12,413 nucleotides of DNA, from the NCBI GenBank assembly GCA_003223595.1, contig QHVR01000128.1:2799-15211 (forward strand), given 5' to 3'. This document shows, piece by piece, positions 6,463 through 12,413 of this stretch. The notes beneath the pieces were generated by a model that saw only the letters and a list, made by a program, of their open reading frames with translations, ran no database searches and was not told the origin of the DNA. Positions within the stretch are counted from its first letter, which is position 1; every line of letters starts with the position of its first letter. A program made the position numbers and the translations under genes. Source of the stretch: Acidobacteriota bacterium (GTDB lineage Bacteria > Acidobacteriota > Terriglobia > Terriglobales > Acidobacteriaceae).

Positions 6463-6849
6463 ATGAATGCACTCAGAAGACGCCCCACTAAGAAGAACTG
6501 GGTTCGTTTTGCCATGAAGCTGGGCCTGCTAGCGACGGACGCCGCGGTGTGGTCCTCGATCGCCCGCATGATCACAGACCGCGATGAGGCCACAGACATC
6601 CGCAGAGAACGGATCGCCTCAAACCTGAGCCCGAATCGGGGATGGTCTCATGCATCCACGCTGTTCATCGGCGTGGCGATCGGCGTTGGCGTGGGTATGC
6701 TATTTGCCCCGGTCTCCGGAGAACAGGCCCGTAACACCATCCGTGACACAGCCCAAGACATGAAAGAGAAGGTCGGCAATATGTCCGGCTGGGGAACTGG
6801 TGGTCCCTCGACTGCAAGCCGGCGCTCTACGGGAACATACGCCGAGTGA
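6463..6849 (+). CDS. YtxH-domain protein
   Basis: ATG 6463 follows AAAGGA with about 8 bases between, giving 128 residues. Residues 65-82 are a glycine-rich membrane-spanning stretch leading into GMLFAPVSGEQARNTI (78-93), the hallmark of YtxH-domain proteins (helix followed by LFAPxSG and an amphipathic helix). Residues 94-106 continue as the charged helix. The first 60 residues are basic and carry one weakly hydrophobic stretch (18-32, MKLGLLATDAAVW); the tail 107-128 is Gly/Ser/Thr-rich and probably disordered. Bacillus YtxH is a general-stress (SigB-linked) protein of unknown biochemical role, and acidobacterial-type homologues are common near stress genes. Here it leads a + strand run with doxX-like and ligC genes, behind a regulatory region with a palindrome and phased repeats. 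Confidence 0.82.
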   Translation: MNALRRRPTKKNWVRFAMKLGLLATDAAVWSSIARMITDRDEATDIRRERIASNLSPNRGWSHASTLFIGVAIGVGVGMLFAPVSGEQARNTIRDTAQDMKEKVGNMSGWGTGGPSTASRRSTGTYAE

Positions 6850-6887
6850 TCGCGCGCTTCGACTTTTTCGCAGCAAAAATTTAATGC

Positions 6888-6944
6888 TTCAGGGTTTCGA
6901 AGGCTGCTCAGAACGATAGAGCCTTTGAAACCTTGAACCTTTTT
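6888..6944 (+). terminator. 18-bp stem hairpin with T5 tract after ytxH
   Basis: Bases 6888-6905 pair with 6920-6937 over 18 bp, 16 Watson-Crick and two G-U, around a 14-base loop. A run of five T (6940-6944) follows two bases later, so it fits an intrinsic terminator 38 bp after the ytxH stop. An AAAAATTT stretch lies just before the stem, so it could also act from the other strand. It ends only 45 bases before the doxX start. Confidence 0.75.
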
Positions 6945-6949
6945 CAACT

Positions 6950-6972
6950 GTGCCTTTGACCTTGCAAGGCAC
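6950..6972 (+). promoter_or_regulatory. Leader hairpin next to doxX ribosome binding site
   Basis: GTGCCTT (6950-6956) pairs with AAGGCAC (6966-6972) around 9 bases, and the same segment contains the palindrome CCTTGCAAGG (6960-6969). It ends 3 bases before the GAGGAG ribosome binding site at 6976-6981. GCCTTTGA (6952-6959) repeats the terminator arm at 6921-6928, so the two hairpins can exchange partners. Confidence 0.5.
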
Positions 6973-6989
6973 TCTGAGGAGAAAAATTC

Positions 6990-7427
6990 ATGAAAGCCCC
7001 ATTCCTGATCGGTCGAATGCTATTCGGCGGGTTCTTTCTGTACAACGGCATCAATCATCTGATGCAGCGCAAGAATATGGCTGCCTACACTGCCAGCAAG
7101 GGCGTGCCGAAACCGGAAATGGCGGTGACTGCCTCTGCTGTTCCCCTCATCGTCGGTGGTACAAGCATGCTGCTGGGTTTGAAGCCAAAGGTGGGTGCAA
7201 TCGCCATCCTGGGATTTCTCGCCGGTGTGTCGCCGATCATGCATGACTTCTGGCGCAACGAAGACCCGAACGAGCGCATGAATAATATGACCTCGTTCAT
7301 GAAGAATCTCGCATTGGCTGGAGGAGCTTTAGCACTGCTGGGGGTTGAGGAGCCTTGGGAAGCGAGCGTGAGCAAGCCAACGTTAGCCGCCAAGGTGCGC
7401 AAAGCTACCCGTCAACTAGCGGCATAG
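6990..7427 (+). CDS. DoxX-family membrane protein
   Basis: ATG 6990 is preceded by GAGGAG eight bases upstream; the product has 145 residues. Four hydrophobic helices are visible at about 5-22, 45-62, 67-85 and 103-118, the DoxX-like four-helix layout. Landmarks include GRMLFGGFFLYNGINHL near the N-terminus and the loop MHDFWRNEDPNERMNNM (84-100) followed by FMKNLALAGGALALLG (103-118). The last 25 residues are basic and cytoplasmic. DoxX-like proteins are inner-membrane proteins linked in some bacteria to oxidative stress protection and quinone/thiol redox partners, but the activity of this one is not known. It follows ytxH by 140 bp, with a terminator-like hairpin and a second hairpin between them, which suggests that its expression is separately controlled. 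Confidence 0.85.
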   Translation: MKAPFLIGRMLFGGFFLYNGINHLMQRKNMAAYTASKGVPKPEMAVTASAVPLIVGGTSMLLGLKPKVGAIAILGFLAGVSPIMHDFWRNEDPNERMNNMTSFMKNLALAGGALALLGVEEPWEASVSKPTLAAKVRKATRQLAA

Positions 7428-7439
7428 TACGTCAACCAA

Positions 7440-7461
7440 GGGACAGCCGTCGGGCTGTCCC
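7440..7461 (+). terminator. 9-bp hairpin between doxX-like gene and ligC
   Basis: GGGACAGCC (7440-7448) and GGCTGTCCC (7453-7461) pair perfectly around the loop GTCG, 12 bases after the doxX-like stop and 21 before the ligC start. No T tract follows, so it may only partly terminate or may shield the 3' end. Confidence 0.5.
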
Positions 7462-7482
7462 GCTGAATCCTATCCTGGATCA

Positions 7483-8508
7483 ATGTCGCTTCCACTCAAG
7501 ACCACCTACGCGCCGATGGAAGCTCAACCCGCTACGGAGCTCCCCACAGGGGCCGACTGGCAATACGAACCCAAGTGGGATGGCTTCCGCTGCCTGGCTT
7601 TCCGCGATGGCAGTGGTGTTGAGTTGATGTCGAAAGCCGCCAAGCCCCTCACCCGATATTTTCCCGAGCTAGCCGCCAATCTCTCCAGCCTCAAGGCGAA
7701 TGTATTTGTGCTCGATGGCGAGATCGTCATTGCGGAAGATGGCAAGCTCTCATTCGACGCCCTGCTCATGCGCATCCATCCTGCGGCGAGCCGGATTCAA
7801 AAGCTGAGCCAAGCTACGCCCTCGACTTTCATCGTGTTTGATCTCCTAGTCGATGAAGATGGCGAGTCTCTGGTTAAGCTCCCGCTCGAGAGGCGGCGAA
7901 AGAAACTCGAGCAGTTCGCAAAAAAGTATTTTCATAACAACGAGTCGATACGTTTATCGCCTGTGACTACTGATCTTGCCGTGGCGCGCAAATGGTTCCA
8001 CATGGGGGTGGCGCTCGACGGAGTGGTCGCGAAACGGCTCGACCTTCCTTACCAATCCGGCGACCGCACAGGCATGCGCAAGATTAAAAAAGAACGCACC
8101 GCGGATTGCGTCGTCGGAGGATTCCGGTATCTGGAAGGCAAGCCGTTGGTGGGATCACTTCTATTGGGTCTATACAATGCGGAAGGAAAACTCGATCACG
8201 TGGGGTTCACCAGCTCGATCCAGCAGAAAGATCGCCCAAGCTTAACGAAAAAGCTCAAAGCGCTGATCAAGGCACCCGGATTTACAGGCAAAGCGCCGGG
8301 AGGCCCCAGCCGGTGGAGTACGAAGCGATCGACAGAGTGGGAGCCGTTGGATCCGCGGCTGGTGGTGGAGGTTGGATTCGATCACTTCACCGGAGGACGA
8401 TTCCGGCATGGCACGAAATTCATTCGCTGGCGTCCGGAAAAGGCGCCCCAGCAGTGCACGTTGGAACAGGTGAAGCGTGAAAATCAATCCGCACTGAACC
8501 TTCTCTGA
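7483..8508 (+). CDS. ligC: ATP-dependent DNA ligase, LigC type
   Basis: The 341-residue protein holds the full nucleotidyltransferase plus OB-fold set. Motif I is YEPKWDGFR, with K31 as the residue that takes AMP; motif III is VLDGE (76-80); IIIa is FIVFDLL (116-122); motif IV is DGVVAKR (179-185); motif V is the KIKKERTADCVVGG region (200-213); and the OB-fold end carries FRHGTKFIRWRPEK (307-320). Length, order and local wording (for example FDALLMRIHPAASR, GSLLLGLY) closely resemble mycobacterial LigC as I remember it, a short ligase without polymerase or nuclease domains linked to repair of single-strand breaks. The start ATG lacks a strong ribosome binding site, but the N-terminus matches LigC spacing. 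No Ku or LigD partner gene lies within the window. It follows ytxH and doxX-like genes, suggesting a stress-repair setting. Confidence 0.92.
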   Translation: MSLPLKTTYAPMEAQPATELPTGADWQYEPKWDGFRCLAFRDGSGVELMSKAAKPLTRYFPELAANLSSLKANVFVLDGEIVIAEDGKLSFDALLMRIHPAASRIQKLSQATPSTFIVFDLLVDEDGESLVKLPLERRRKKLEQFAKKYFHNNESIRLSPVTTDLAVARKWFHMGVALDGVVAKRLDLPYQSGDRTGMRKIKKERTADCVVGGFRYLEGKPLVGSLLLGLYNAEGKLDHVGFTSSIQQKDRPSLTKKLKALIKAPGFTGKAPGGPSRWSTKRSTEWEPLDPRLVVEVGFDHFTGGRFRHGTKFIRWRPEKAPQQCTLEQVKRENQSALNLL

Positions 8509-8587
8509 CGGTGCGGACTCACTATCCCCCTGACATCCCTGGTGTCTGGTATTGATCGAAGGCTCCGCGCTATTTCAAAGAGCCGCA

Positions 8588-8812
8588 CTATCCGCGCCCT
8601 CTCCACTTGCGCAATTGCTTCCAAGCCTGCACTAATTCCTGGACCGCTCGGGCTGGAGGAAAATCCCTGCCCGAAATTCTGCATTCGCGATAGGCCCTCT
8701 CATAAAACTCACGAACTCCCTGCACGCTGAGCAGCGCCAGATTGCGGGCAATCTCCTTCAGTTCCTGCTCGGTCCAGATTTTCTCTTTGCCGAGCTCCGG
8801 ACGCCGCGCCAT
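8588..8812 (-). CDS. 74-aa helical protein of unknown function
   Basis: I chose ATG 8812 over the GTG at 8830 because the minus-strand TACACT at 8821-8826 is placed to start transcription about two bases before this ATG, and GTG 8830 would lie upstream of the transcript. The product begins MARRPELGKEKIWTEQELKE and is rich in Leu, Arg, Glu and Trp, with two or three predicted amphipathic helices (EQELKEIARNLALLS, GVREFYERAYREC, AVQELVQAWKQLRKW). There is no signal peptide, membrane span or cysteine motif. It resembles a short conserved protein that I associate with Acidobacteriota from memory, not from a search. It lies 46 bp downstream of the dehydrogenase gene on the same strand. No function can be assigned. 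Confidence 0.68.
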   Translation of the reverse strand: MARRPELGKEKIWTEQELKEIARNLALLSVQGVREFYERAYRECRISGRDFPPARAVQELVQAWKQLRKWRGRG

Positions 8813-8820
8813 AGCGCACC

Positions 8821-8826
8821 AGTGTA
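8821..8826 (-). promoter_or_regulatory. Likely -10 box for the 74-aa protein gene
   Basis: TACACT on the minus strand, within GTGCTACACT, would give a transcript starting about 2 bases before ATG 8812. The -35 region (GGCGAA at 17 bp) is a poor match. No ribosome binding site precedes the ATG, which fits a nearly leaderless mRNA. Confidence 0.4.
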
Positions 8827-8858
8827 GCACTATTCGCTTTTTGTTCGCCTTAAACTTT

Positions 8859-9641
8859 TCATCCCGCCATTCGCCCCATCGCCCATTCCACCAGCGCTGG
8901 AAACGCTTGATATAGCTTGACCGGCAAGTGCATCGTCCAAGGGACGATCACTTCCCTCTTTTTCTTTCGGTATCCGTCCAGCACAGCATTGGCGACACGT
9001 TCGGGAGTGATGCCCTTGACCGAGGTGGGGCGGACCTGCTTCAGTTCGCTGCCTCGAACCGCGTTCTCACTGAATGCGGTACGCACGTAACCCGGACAGA
9101 CGGTGAGCACGTGAATGCCGTCTTTCTTCAATTCGATTCCCGCTCCTTTCCCGATCGCGTTCAGTGCAAACTTACTTGCGCTGTAGGCGGCGTGAAAGGG
9201 CAGAGGAATGTGTCCGGCGACGCTGGAAATGTTGATAATGGATCCGCCGCCCTGCTGTCGCATGACCGGGATGACAGCTTGCATGGCCGAGAGCGCGCCG
9301 AACAAGTTGGTCTCGAACAGCTCGCGGCAGGCGGCCATCGGCACCTGCTCCACGGAGTCCAGTAAACCATGTCCGGCATTGTTCACCCAAACATCAATAC
9401 GTTTGAAGTGGTGGAGTGTAAGGCCGAGAACGCGATCAATTTCCTCGGAGTGCCGCACATCGCAGGAGAGCGCGACGGTGCGTTCGGAAAATCCGATCCG
9501 CGCACGCGCCGCTTCGGCGCGCACTGTATCGCGCGACAGCAGCACGACGCTGGCTCCCTCCGCCGCAAATCGTTTCGCAATTGCCTCCCCAATACCCATG
9601 GAAGCGCCCGTCACGACGACCACTTTTCCGTCGAGTTCCAT
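8859..9641 (-). CDS. Short-chain dehydrogenase/reductase (SDR)
   Basis: The 260-residue classical SDR has the cofactor loop TGASMGIG (11-18), the NNAG motif (87-90), TNLFG (111-115), the catalytic serine in NISSVAG (137-143), and Y153/K157 in YSASK. CPGYVRT (182-188) completes the nicotinamide side. SRD after the second strand (36-38) suggests preference for NADP(H), which is inference. The C-terminus, with KKKREVIVPW (226-235) and a hydrophobic end, is typical of the DltE/YqjQ-like SDR subgroup that may sit at a membrane. The frame stays open upstream to 9803, but that extension is low-complexity, overlaps the divergent gene, and precedes the promoter at 9648-9676; the start at 9641 matches the family. 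Substrate unknown. Confidence 0.9.
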   Translation of the reverse strand: MELDGKVVVVTGASMGIGEAIAKRFAAEGASVVLLSRDTVRAEAARARIGFSERTVALSCDVRHSEEIDRVLGLTLHHFKRIDVWVNNAGHGLLDSVEQVPMAACRELFETNLFGALSAMQAVIPVMRQQGGGSIINISSVAGHIPLPFHAAYSASKFALNAIGKGAGIELKKDGIHVLTVCPGYVRTAFSENAVRGSELKQVRPTSVKGITPERVANAVLDGYRKKKREVIVPWTMHLPVKLYQAFPALVEWAMGRMAG

Positions 9642-9647
9642 GATCGC

Positions 9648-9676
9648 GTTGTATTCTCCGCGGCCTTGCAAGTCAA
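9648..9676 (-). promoter_or_regulatory. Sigma-70-type promoter giving a leaderless SDR mRNA
   Basis: On the minus strand, TTGACT (9671-9676) and TACAAC (9648-9653) are separated by exactly 17 bp. A start 7 bases past the -10 falls on the A of ATG 9641, so the transcript would have no leader. The gene's only purine-rich stretch, GGAG, is 14 bases from the ATG and lies inside this promoter. Confidence 0.6.
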
Positions 9677-9696
9677 GGTAACTGCCGGTGCTGTCG

Positions 9697-9702
9697 TACA
9701 AT
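9697..9702 (+). promoter_or_regulatory. Possible -10 box for Lon-domain gene
   Basis: TACAAT would place the + strand transcript start near 9709, some 27 bases ahead of the TTG at 9736 and past the GTG at 9688. No clear -35 is present at 16-18 bp. Confidence 0.35.
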
Positions 9703-9735
9703 CGGGGTACAGTTTCCGCGCTGGCTGGAGAACGT

Positions 9736-10341
9736 TTGACGCTCCTTCCGTTGTTTCCGCTCGATGTAGTTCTGCTTCCGGGCACACCCCTGCCCTTGCA
9801 CATATTCGAACCACGCTACAAAGAGATGATCGGCGAGTGCGTGGCCAACGAAGCCCCGTTCGGCGTAATCCGTGCTTTGGAGGAAGGCATCGCCGATATC
9901 GGATGCACGGCTGAGATTGTCACCGTCACCAAGGAGTATCCCGATGGCCGGCTGGACCTGATTTCTGAGGGCCGCCATCGCTTTGAAGTGCTGCAGCTAA
10001 ACGAGGAGAGATCGTTTCTCAGAGCCGACATCTTACTTGTTCCCGATGAGGCCGGCAGCGCAACGGAAGAAGCACGCGCCAGAGCGACGCAGCTTCATAT
10101 GGAAATCTTATCTCTGGCCGGGGCGGTGCAAGATCTTTCCACCGCTGCGCCGGGCCAACTTTCGTTCCATCTGGCTGGGTCGTTGCCGCTTGAGCTTGAT
10201 TTCAAGCAGAAACTGCTCACCACGCGCTCGGAAGGAGAGCGGCTGCAGTTGCTTACGGCCTATCTCGATGAGATTCTTCCCAAGCTTCGCCGCGCTATGA
10301 CAACACGGCAGAGAGCCGGCGGCAATGGACATGGTCACTGA
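9736..10341 (+). CDS. Stand-alone Lon N-terminal (substrate-binding) domain protein
   Basis: From the TTG at 9736, with GGAG five bases upstream, the 201-residue product opens LLPLFPLDVVLLPGTPLPLH, followed by IFEPRYKEMI; this is the standard beginning of Lon N-terminal-domain (PF02190-type) proteins. A longer start at GTG 9688 is open but adds 16 residues without family likeness. Further landmarks are the FGVI strand, the DGRLDLISEGRHRFEV segment and a helical C-terminal half (ARARATQLHMEILSLAG onward) ending in a basic tail. The AAA+ ATPase and protease domains of Lon are absent. Such proteins are widespread and presumably bind unfolded or specific protein segments as adaptors or chaperone-like factors, but no activity is established that I can name. 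The gene is divergent from the SDR and convergent with the hydrolase gene, only 9 bp away. Confidence 0.85.
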   Translation: MTLLPLFPLDVVLLPGTPLPLHIFEPRYKEMIGECVANEAPFGVIRALEEGIADIGCTAEIVTVTKEYPDGRLDLISEGRHRFEVLQLNEERSFLRADILLVPDEAGSATEEARARATQLHMEILSLAGAVQDLSTAAPGQLSFHLAGSLPLELDFKQKLLTTRSEGERLQLLTAYLDEILPKLRRAMTTRQRAGGNGHGH

Positions 10342-10350
10342 TCCGAACTC

Positions 10351-11793
10351 CTACGGTTGCTTGAGGTCTGTGAGCAGCTTTTGAAATGCCGGATCTGATT
10401 TCAGAACCTGCAACCTCGGATCCGATGCAAGGGTCTCAGCATTCTTCAAGCCATGCCGTACGGCGTCAGCGAGAGCTCGCATAGCACGCCTGCTGTCGCC
10501 CGAAGCTGCATGGGTTTCGGCGAGCAGCAGGAAGGGCCAGGCGTCGTCTGAAATCTGTGACATCAACTCAAAACATGACTCCGCTTTCGCGAAATGCCCG
10601 GCTTCGAGCTCCTGCTGGCCGTTTTCGATGCCTTCCACCCGCATATCCTCAAAGGCACGAGCATAGATTAGCCGATTGCGTTCGTCTTTGCTGTGCTCTG
10701 CGCGGTTCTTTAGTGCGCTCATGGCCTGCACAATTGATAGACGCAATTCGTTTGGATCGGGCGCGGAACCGTCGACGTACGCGTGCAATTTCGGCGAGAT
10801 GTCGCGCTCGATGGCATACTGCTCCTCGATTGTTTGTTGCTCAGTTTTAAGCGCTTTTCTGAGCTCTGCCGACTTCTTCAGAATCGCAAGGTCCTTTGTG
10901 AACTCCGCCACATCTTTAAGACCGTTGAAATCAGAGCACAACGAGCGATACGCAGCGAGCTGTGCGATGGAATCCCCGCTCTTCCTGGCGCCTTGCAACT
11001 CCGATTGGATCTGCCGAAAACGATCGTCGATGAAAGTTCTGTCAGGTGGCAGAAGCTTTTGCTGCATTGCCTGCAACGTGAGCCATTGAATCGCGTCGTC
11101 CATAACATCTGGCGGGGGCCACTGATGCGAACCGCTAAAAACGCGAACGCGATAAGGCTGGCCACGGTCTTCGCGCTGTCGGCGAATCATCGCCACCTCG
11201 GGCCAGTTGAAGTCGCGATCTCCGACCCCAAAAAAATACAGCAGGTTGTCCTTTGAATCGCGCTGGTTCGTCGGGTAACCTGCACCGAAAGCAATAATTC
11301 CGGCCATGTGACATTGCGCACAACTCAAGGCCATCGCCCCGGCGACCCGCGCGCCTCCCGAAAAACCGCTGGCAAAGATGCGCTGCTCATCCAGCGCGAG
11401 GCGCAAATGCGTGTCCAACCAGATCGCATTCACGCTGGCCGCTTGCTCCGCTGAAAAATTACGCGAGTTGTTGGAACCCGCAAAAATCCAGCCGTACTTT
11501 TCTGCGATCGACTTGTAGAGCTCGAGCGGACGTCTGCCACGCCCGCCCGGATCGAAGAAGTACACAAAGGGCCATCGCTTTGCGCTTGTGTAGGTAGAGG
11601 GAAGATAAAGAGCGTAGCTCTGGGAGCGATCAGATTGGCACGTGATCTCGCTGATCTGCCCAGGTACGGGCAGCGCAGGCGTGTCACTCTGGGCGGCCGC
11701 GATGGGCAGCAAGACGGGCCAAGCACAGGCGATCAGGATGAAGTATCGCCAGCCAAATCCAGATCCGAGGAACGCCACAGCAATTCTCCGCAT
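10351..11793 (-). CDS. Exported alpha/beta hydrolase with TPR-like C-terminal region
   Basis: The 480-residue protein begins at ATG 11793 with a signal peptide (1-34, ending IAAA/QS). Residues 45-245 form an alpha/beta-hydrolase domain of the feruloyl-esterase / PHB-depolymerase-like type: YALYLPSTY (60-68), FFDPGGRGR (79-87, oxyanion region), nucleophile elbow GFSGG with S145, acid candidates D192/D194 in GVGDRDFNW, and H223 in SGSHQWPP. Residues 250-385 are charged and helical, possibly coiled; residues 386-475 resemble one or two TPR repeats (AGHFAKAESCFELM, ASGDSRRAMRALADAV). It is probably a periplasmic or secreted esterase whose tail contacts a partner protein; the substrate is unknown. 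CAQCH (158-162) matches a haem-c motif but sits inside the hydrolase core and is likely chance. No strong ribosome binding site is seen. Confidence 0.82.
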   Translation of the reverse strand: MRRIAVAFLGSGFGWRYFILIACAWPVLLPIAAAQSDTPALPVPGQISEITCQSDRSQSYALYLPSTYTSAKRWPFVYFFDPGGRGRRPLELYKSIAEKYGWIFAGSNNSRNFSAEQAASVNAIWLDTHLRLALDEQRIFASGFSGGARVAGAMALSCAQCHMAGIIAFGAGYPTNQRDSKDNLLYFFGVGDRDFNWPEVAMIRRQREDRGQPYRVRVFSGSHQWPPPDVMDDAIQWLTLQAMQQKLLPPDRTFIDDRFRQIQSELQGARKSGDSIAQLAAYRSLCSDFNGLKDVAEFTKDLAILKKSAELRKALKTEQQTIEEQYAIERDISPKLHAYVDGSAPDPNELRLSIVQAMSALKNRAEHSKDERNRLIYARAFEDMRVEGIENGQQELEAGHFAKAESCFELMSQISDDAWPFLLLAETHAASGDSRRAMRALADAVRHGLKNAETLASDPRLQVLKSDPAFQKLLTDLKQP

Positions 11794-11840
11794 CGAAGCC
11801 CAAGAGGAAATGCTTCAAAGCTAGCCCGTGACAGCGGGCG

Positions 11841-11858
11841 TATAATCACAATCATTGT
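11841..11858 (+). promoter_or_regulatory. TATAAT -10 box with adjoining palindrome ACAATCATTGT
   Basis: A perfect TATAAT (11841-11846) lies 33 bases before the AAA+ ATPase start, giving a leader of about 27 bases that contains the GGGGG ribosome binding site. The -35 (AAGCTA at 17 bp) is poor, which suggests activator dependence. The 11-bp palindrome at 11848-11858 covers the expected transcription start and is placed like a repressor site. Confidence 0.5.
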
Positions 11859-11879
11859 AGTTCTGTGGGGGTTCCTTTC

Positions 11880-12413
11880 ATGAGTGTTCCGCGCACACTG
11901 GGTGATCTGCGCCGCAGTAACTTTTCCGAAGAGCGTTTGCGTACTCGCCGGGTCAAGGATGAATTAAGAGACAATCTGGTCGCGCGGTTGCGCGAGAAAG
12001 GCGATGCTGCGGTCTTCCCTGGAATTGTGGGATACGACGACACAGTCGTGCCGCAGATCATCAACGCCATTCTTTCGCGCCACAATTTCATTCTGCTGGG
12101 GCTGCGCGGACAAGCCAAAAGCCGCATCCTGCGCGCCTTGACGACACTTCTTGACAAGCAGATGCCGTATCTCGCCGGATGCGAAATTCACGACAATCCC
12201 TATTCGCCGATCTGCAAGCGCTGCCGCGATCTGATAGCGGAAAAAGGAGACGGTGCTCCCATTGCGTACCTTACGCCCGACGATCGCTACGTGGAAAAGC
12301 TGGCGACGCCCGACGTGACCATTGCCGACCTGATCGGCGATATTGATCCCATCAAAGCTGCCCGCGGCGGCCATGAACTCTCCAGCGAGCTGACCGTGCA
12401 TTATGGGTTGCTG
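11880..12413 (+). CDS. Magnesium-chelatase-like AAA+ ATPase (ChlI/BchI type), 3' end outside window
   Basis: ATG 11880 follows a GGGGG run eight bases upstream and the frame runs off the window after 178 residues. VFPGIVGYDDTVVPQIINAI (45-64) and the ATP loop LLGLRGQAKSR (72-82) match the magnesium chelatase subunit I / MoxR-like group; the loop is a Walker A variant with alanine before the lysine (K80). LIGDIDPIKAARGGHELSSE (151-170) is the following conserved stretch. A CxxH-x7-CxxC set (C101, H104, C112, C115) may bind zinc. In bacteria without chlorophyll such ATPases often pair with a VWA-domain protein and remodel other proteins; here the partner would lie beyond 12413. Whether it serves tetrapyrrole metal insertion cannot be told. 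Confidence 0.85.
   Translation, partial: MSVPRTLGDLRRSNFSEERLRTRRVKDELRDNLVARLREKGDAAVFPGIVGYDDTVVPQIINAILSRHNFILLGLRGQAKSRILRALTTLLDKQMPYLAGCEIHDNPYSPICKRCRDLIAEKGDGAPIAYLTPDDRYVEKLATPDVTIADLIGDIDPIKAARGGHELSSELTVHYGLL

Noticed and set aside
8588..8830. 80-codon version of the small helical protein from GTG 8830
   Set aside because: The probable -10 box TACACT lies inside the first codons, and the shorter ATG start matches its transcript.
9688..9735. GTG 9688 as start of the Lon-domain protein
   Set aside because: An AAGGT lies eight bases upstream, but the added residues do not resemble the family, while TTG 9736 has GGAG at five bases and the family's usual N-terminus.
9642..9803. 54-residue N-terminal extension of the SDR frame
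   Set aside because: It lies before the NAD-binding strand, is low-complexity, contains the promoter of the gene and overlaps the start of the divergent Lon-domain gene.
11308..11322. CAQCH haem-c motif in the exported hydrolase
   Set aside because: It is a single motif inside the alpha/beta-hydrolase core just after the nucleophile elbow, with no other haem features; chance is more likely.

Overview
The window looks like chromosomal DNA from a free-living, moderately GC-rich Gram-negative bacterium. The mix of genes and the style of the proteins (signal-peptide hydrolase with TPR-like tail, YtxH/DoxX stress genes, LigC-type ligase, multihaem cytochrome, CgeB glycosyltransferases) fits a soil Acidobacteriota genome of the Terriglobales/Koribacter type. 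That placement rests on resemblance from memory, not on a marker gene. No rRNA, tRNA, insertion sequence, phage gene or CRISPR array is visible.

Layout. Bases 1-2005 (+) hold two adjacent CgeB-type glycosyltransferase genes, the first cut by the window edge; the stop codon of the first overlaps the ribosome binding site of the second. At 2094-2537 (+) is a small protein with an acidic conserved head and a Ser/Lys/Arg tail, closed by an 11-bp hairpin. Reading the other way (5250 to 2585, -) are a secreted PAP2 phosphatase and, 74 bp behind it, a 558-aa protein that joins a phosphoribosyltransferase-like domain to an aminoglycoside-phosphotransferase-like kinase domain; this is the most unusual gene here. 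A 507-bp stretch without a convincing gene separates them from a tetrahaem cytochrome c (6165 to 5758, -).

From 6166 a 297-bp divergent regulatory region, with a 14-bp palindrome and two GTGTAC(G/A)GCCC repeats exactly 42 bp apart, leads to a + strand run: a YtxH-domain protein, a DoxX-like membrane protein and a LigC-type ATP-dependent DNA ligase. Between ytxH and doxX lie an 18-bp-stem hairpin with a T5 tract and a second hairpin against the doxX ribosome binding site, sharing a repeated segment that allows alternative pairing. Together these genes look like an envelope/DNA stress set, but that is inference.

The right part contains a short-chain dehydrogenase and a 74-aa helical protein (both -), a stand-alone Lon N-terminal-domain protein (+), a secreted alpha/beta hydrolase with TPR-like tail (-), and the start of a magnesium-chelatase-like AAA+ ATPase (+, cut by the window end). 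Start-codon choice matters here: several genes appear to use TTG or GTG, and two minus-strand genes have -10 boxes placed so that their mRNAs would be leaderless or nearly so.
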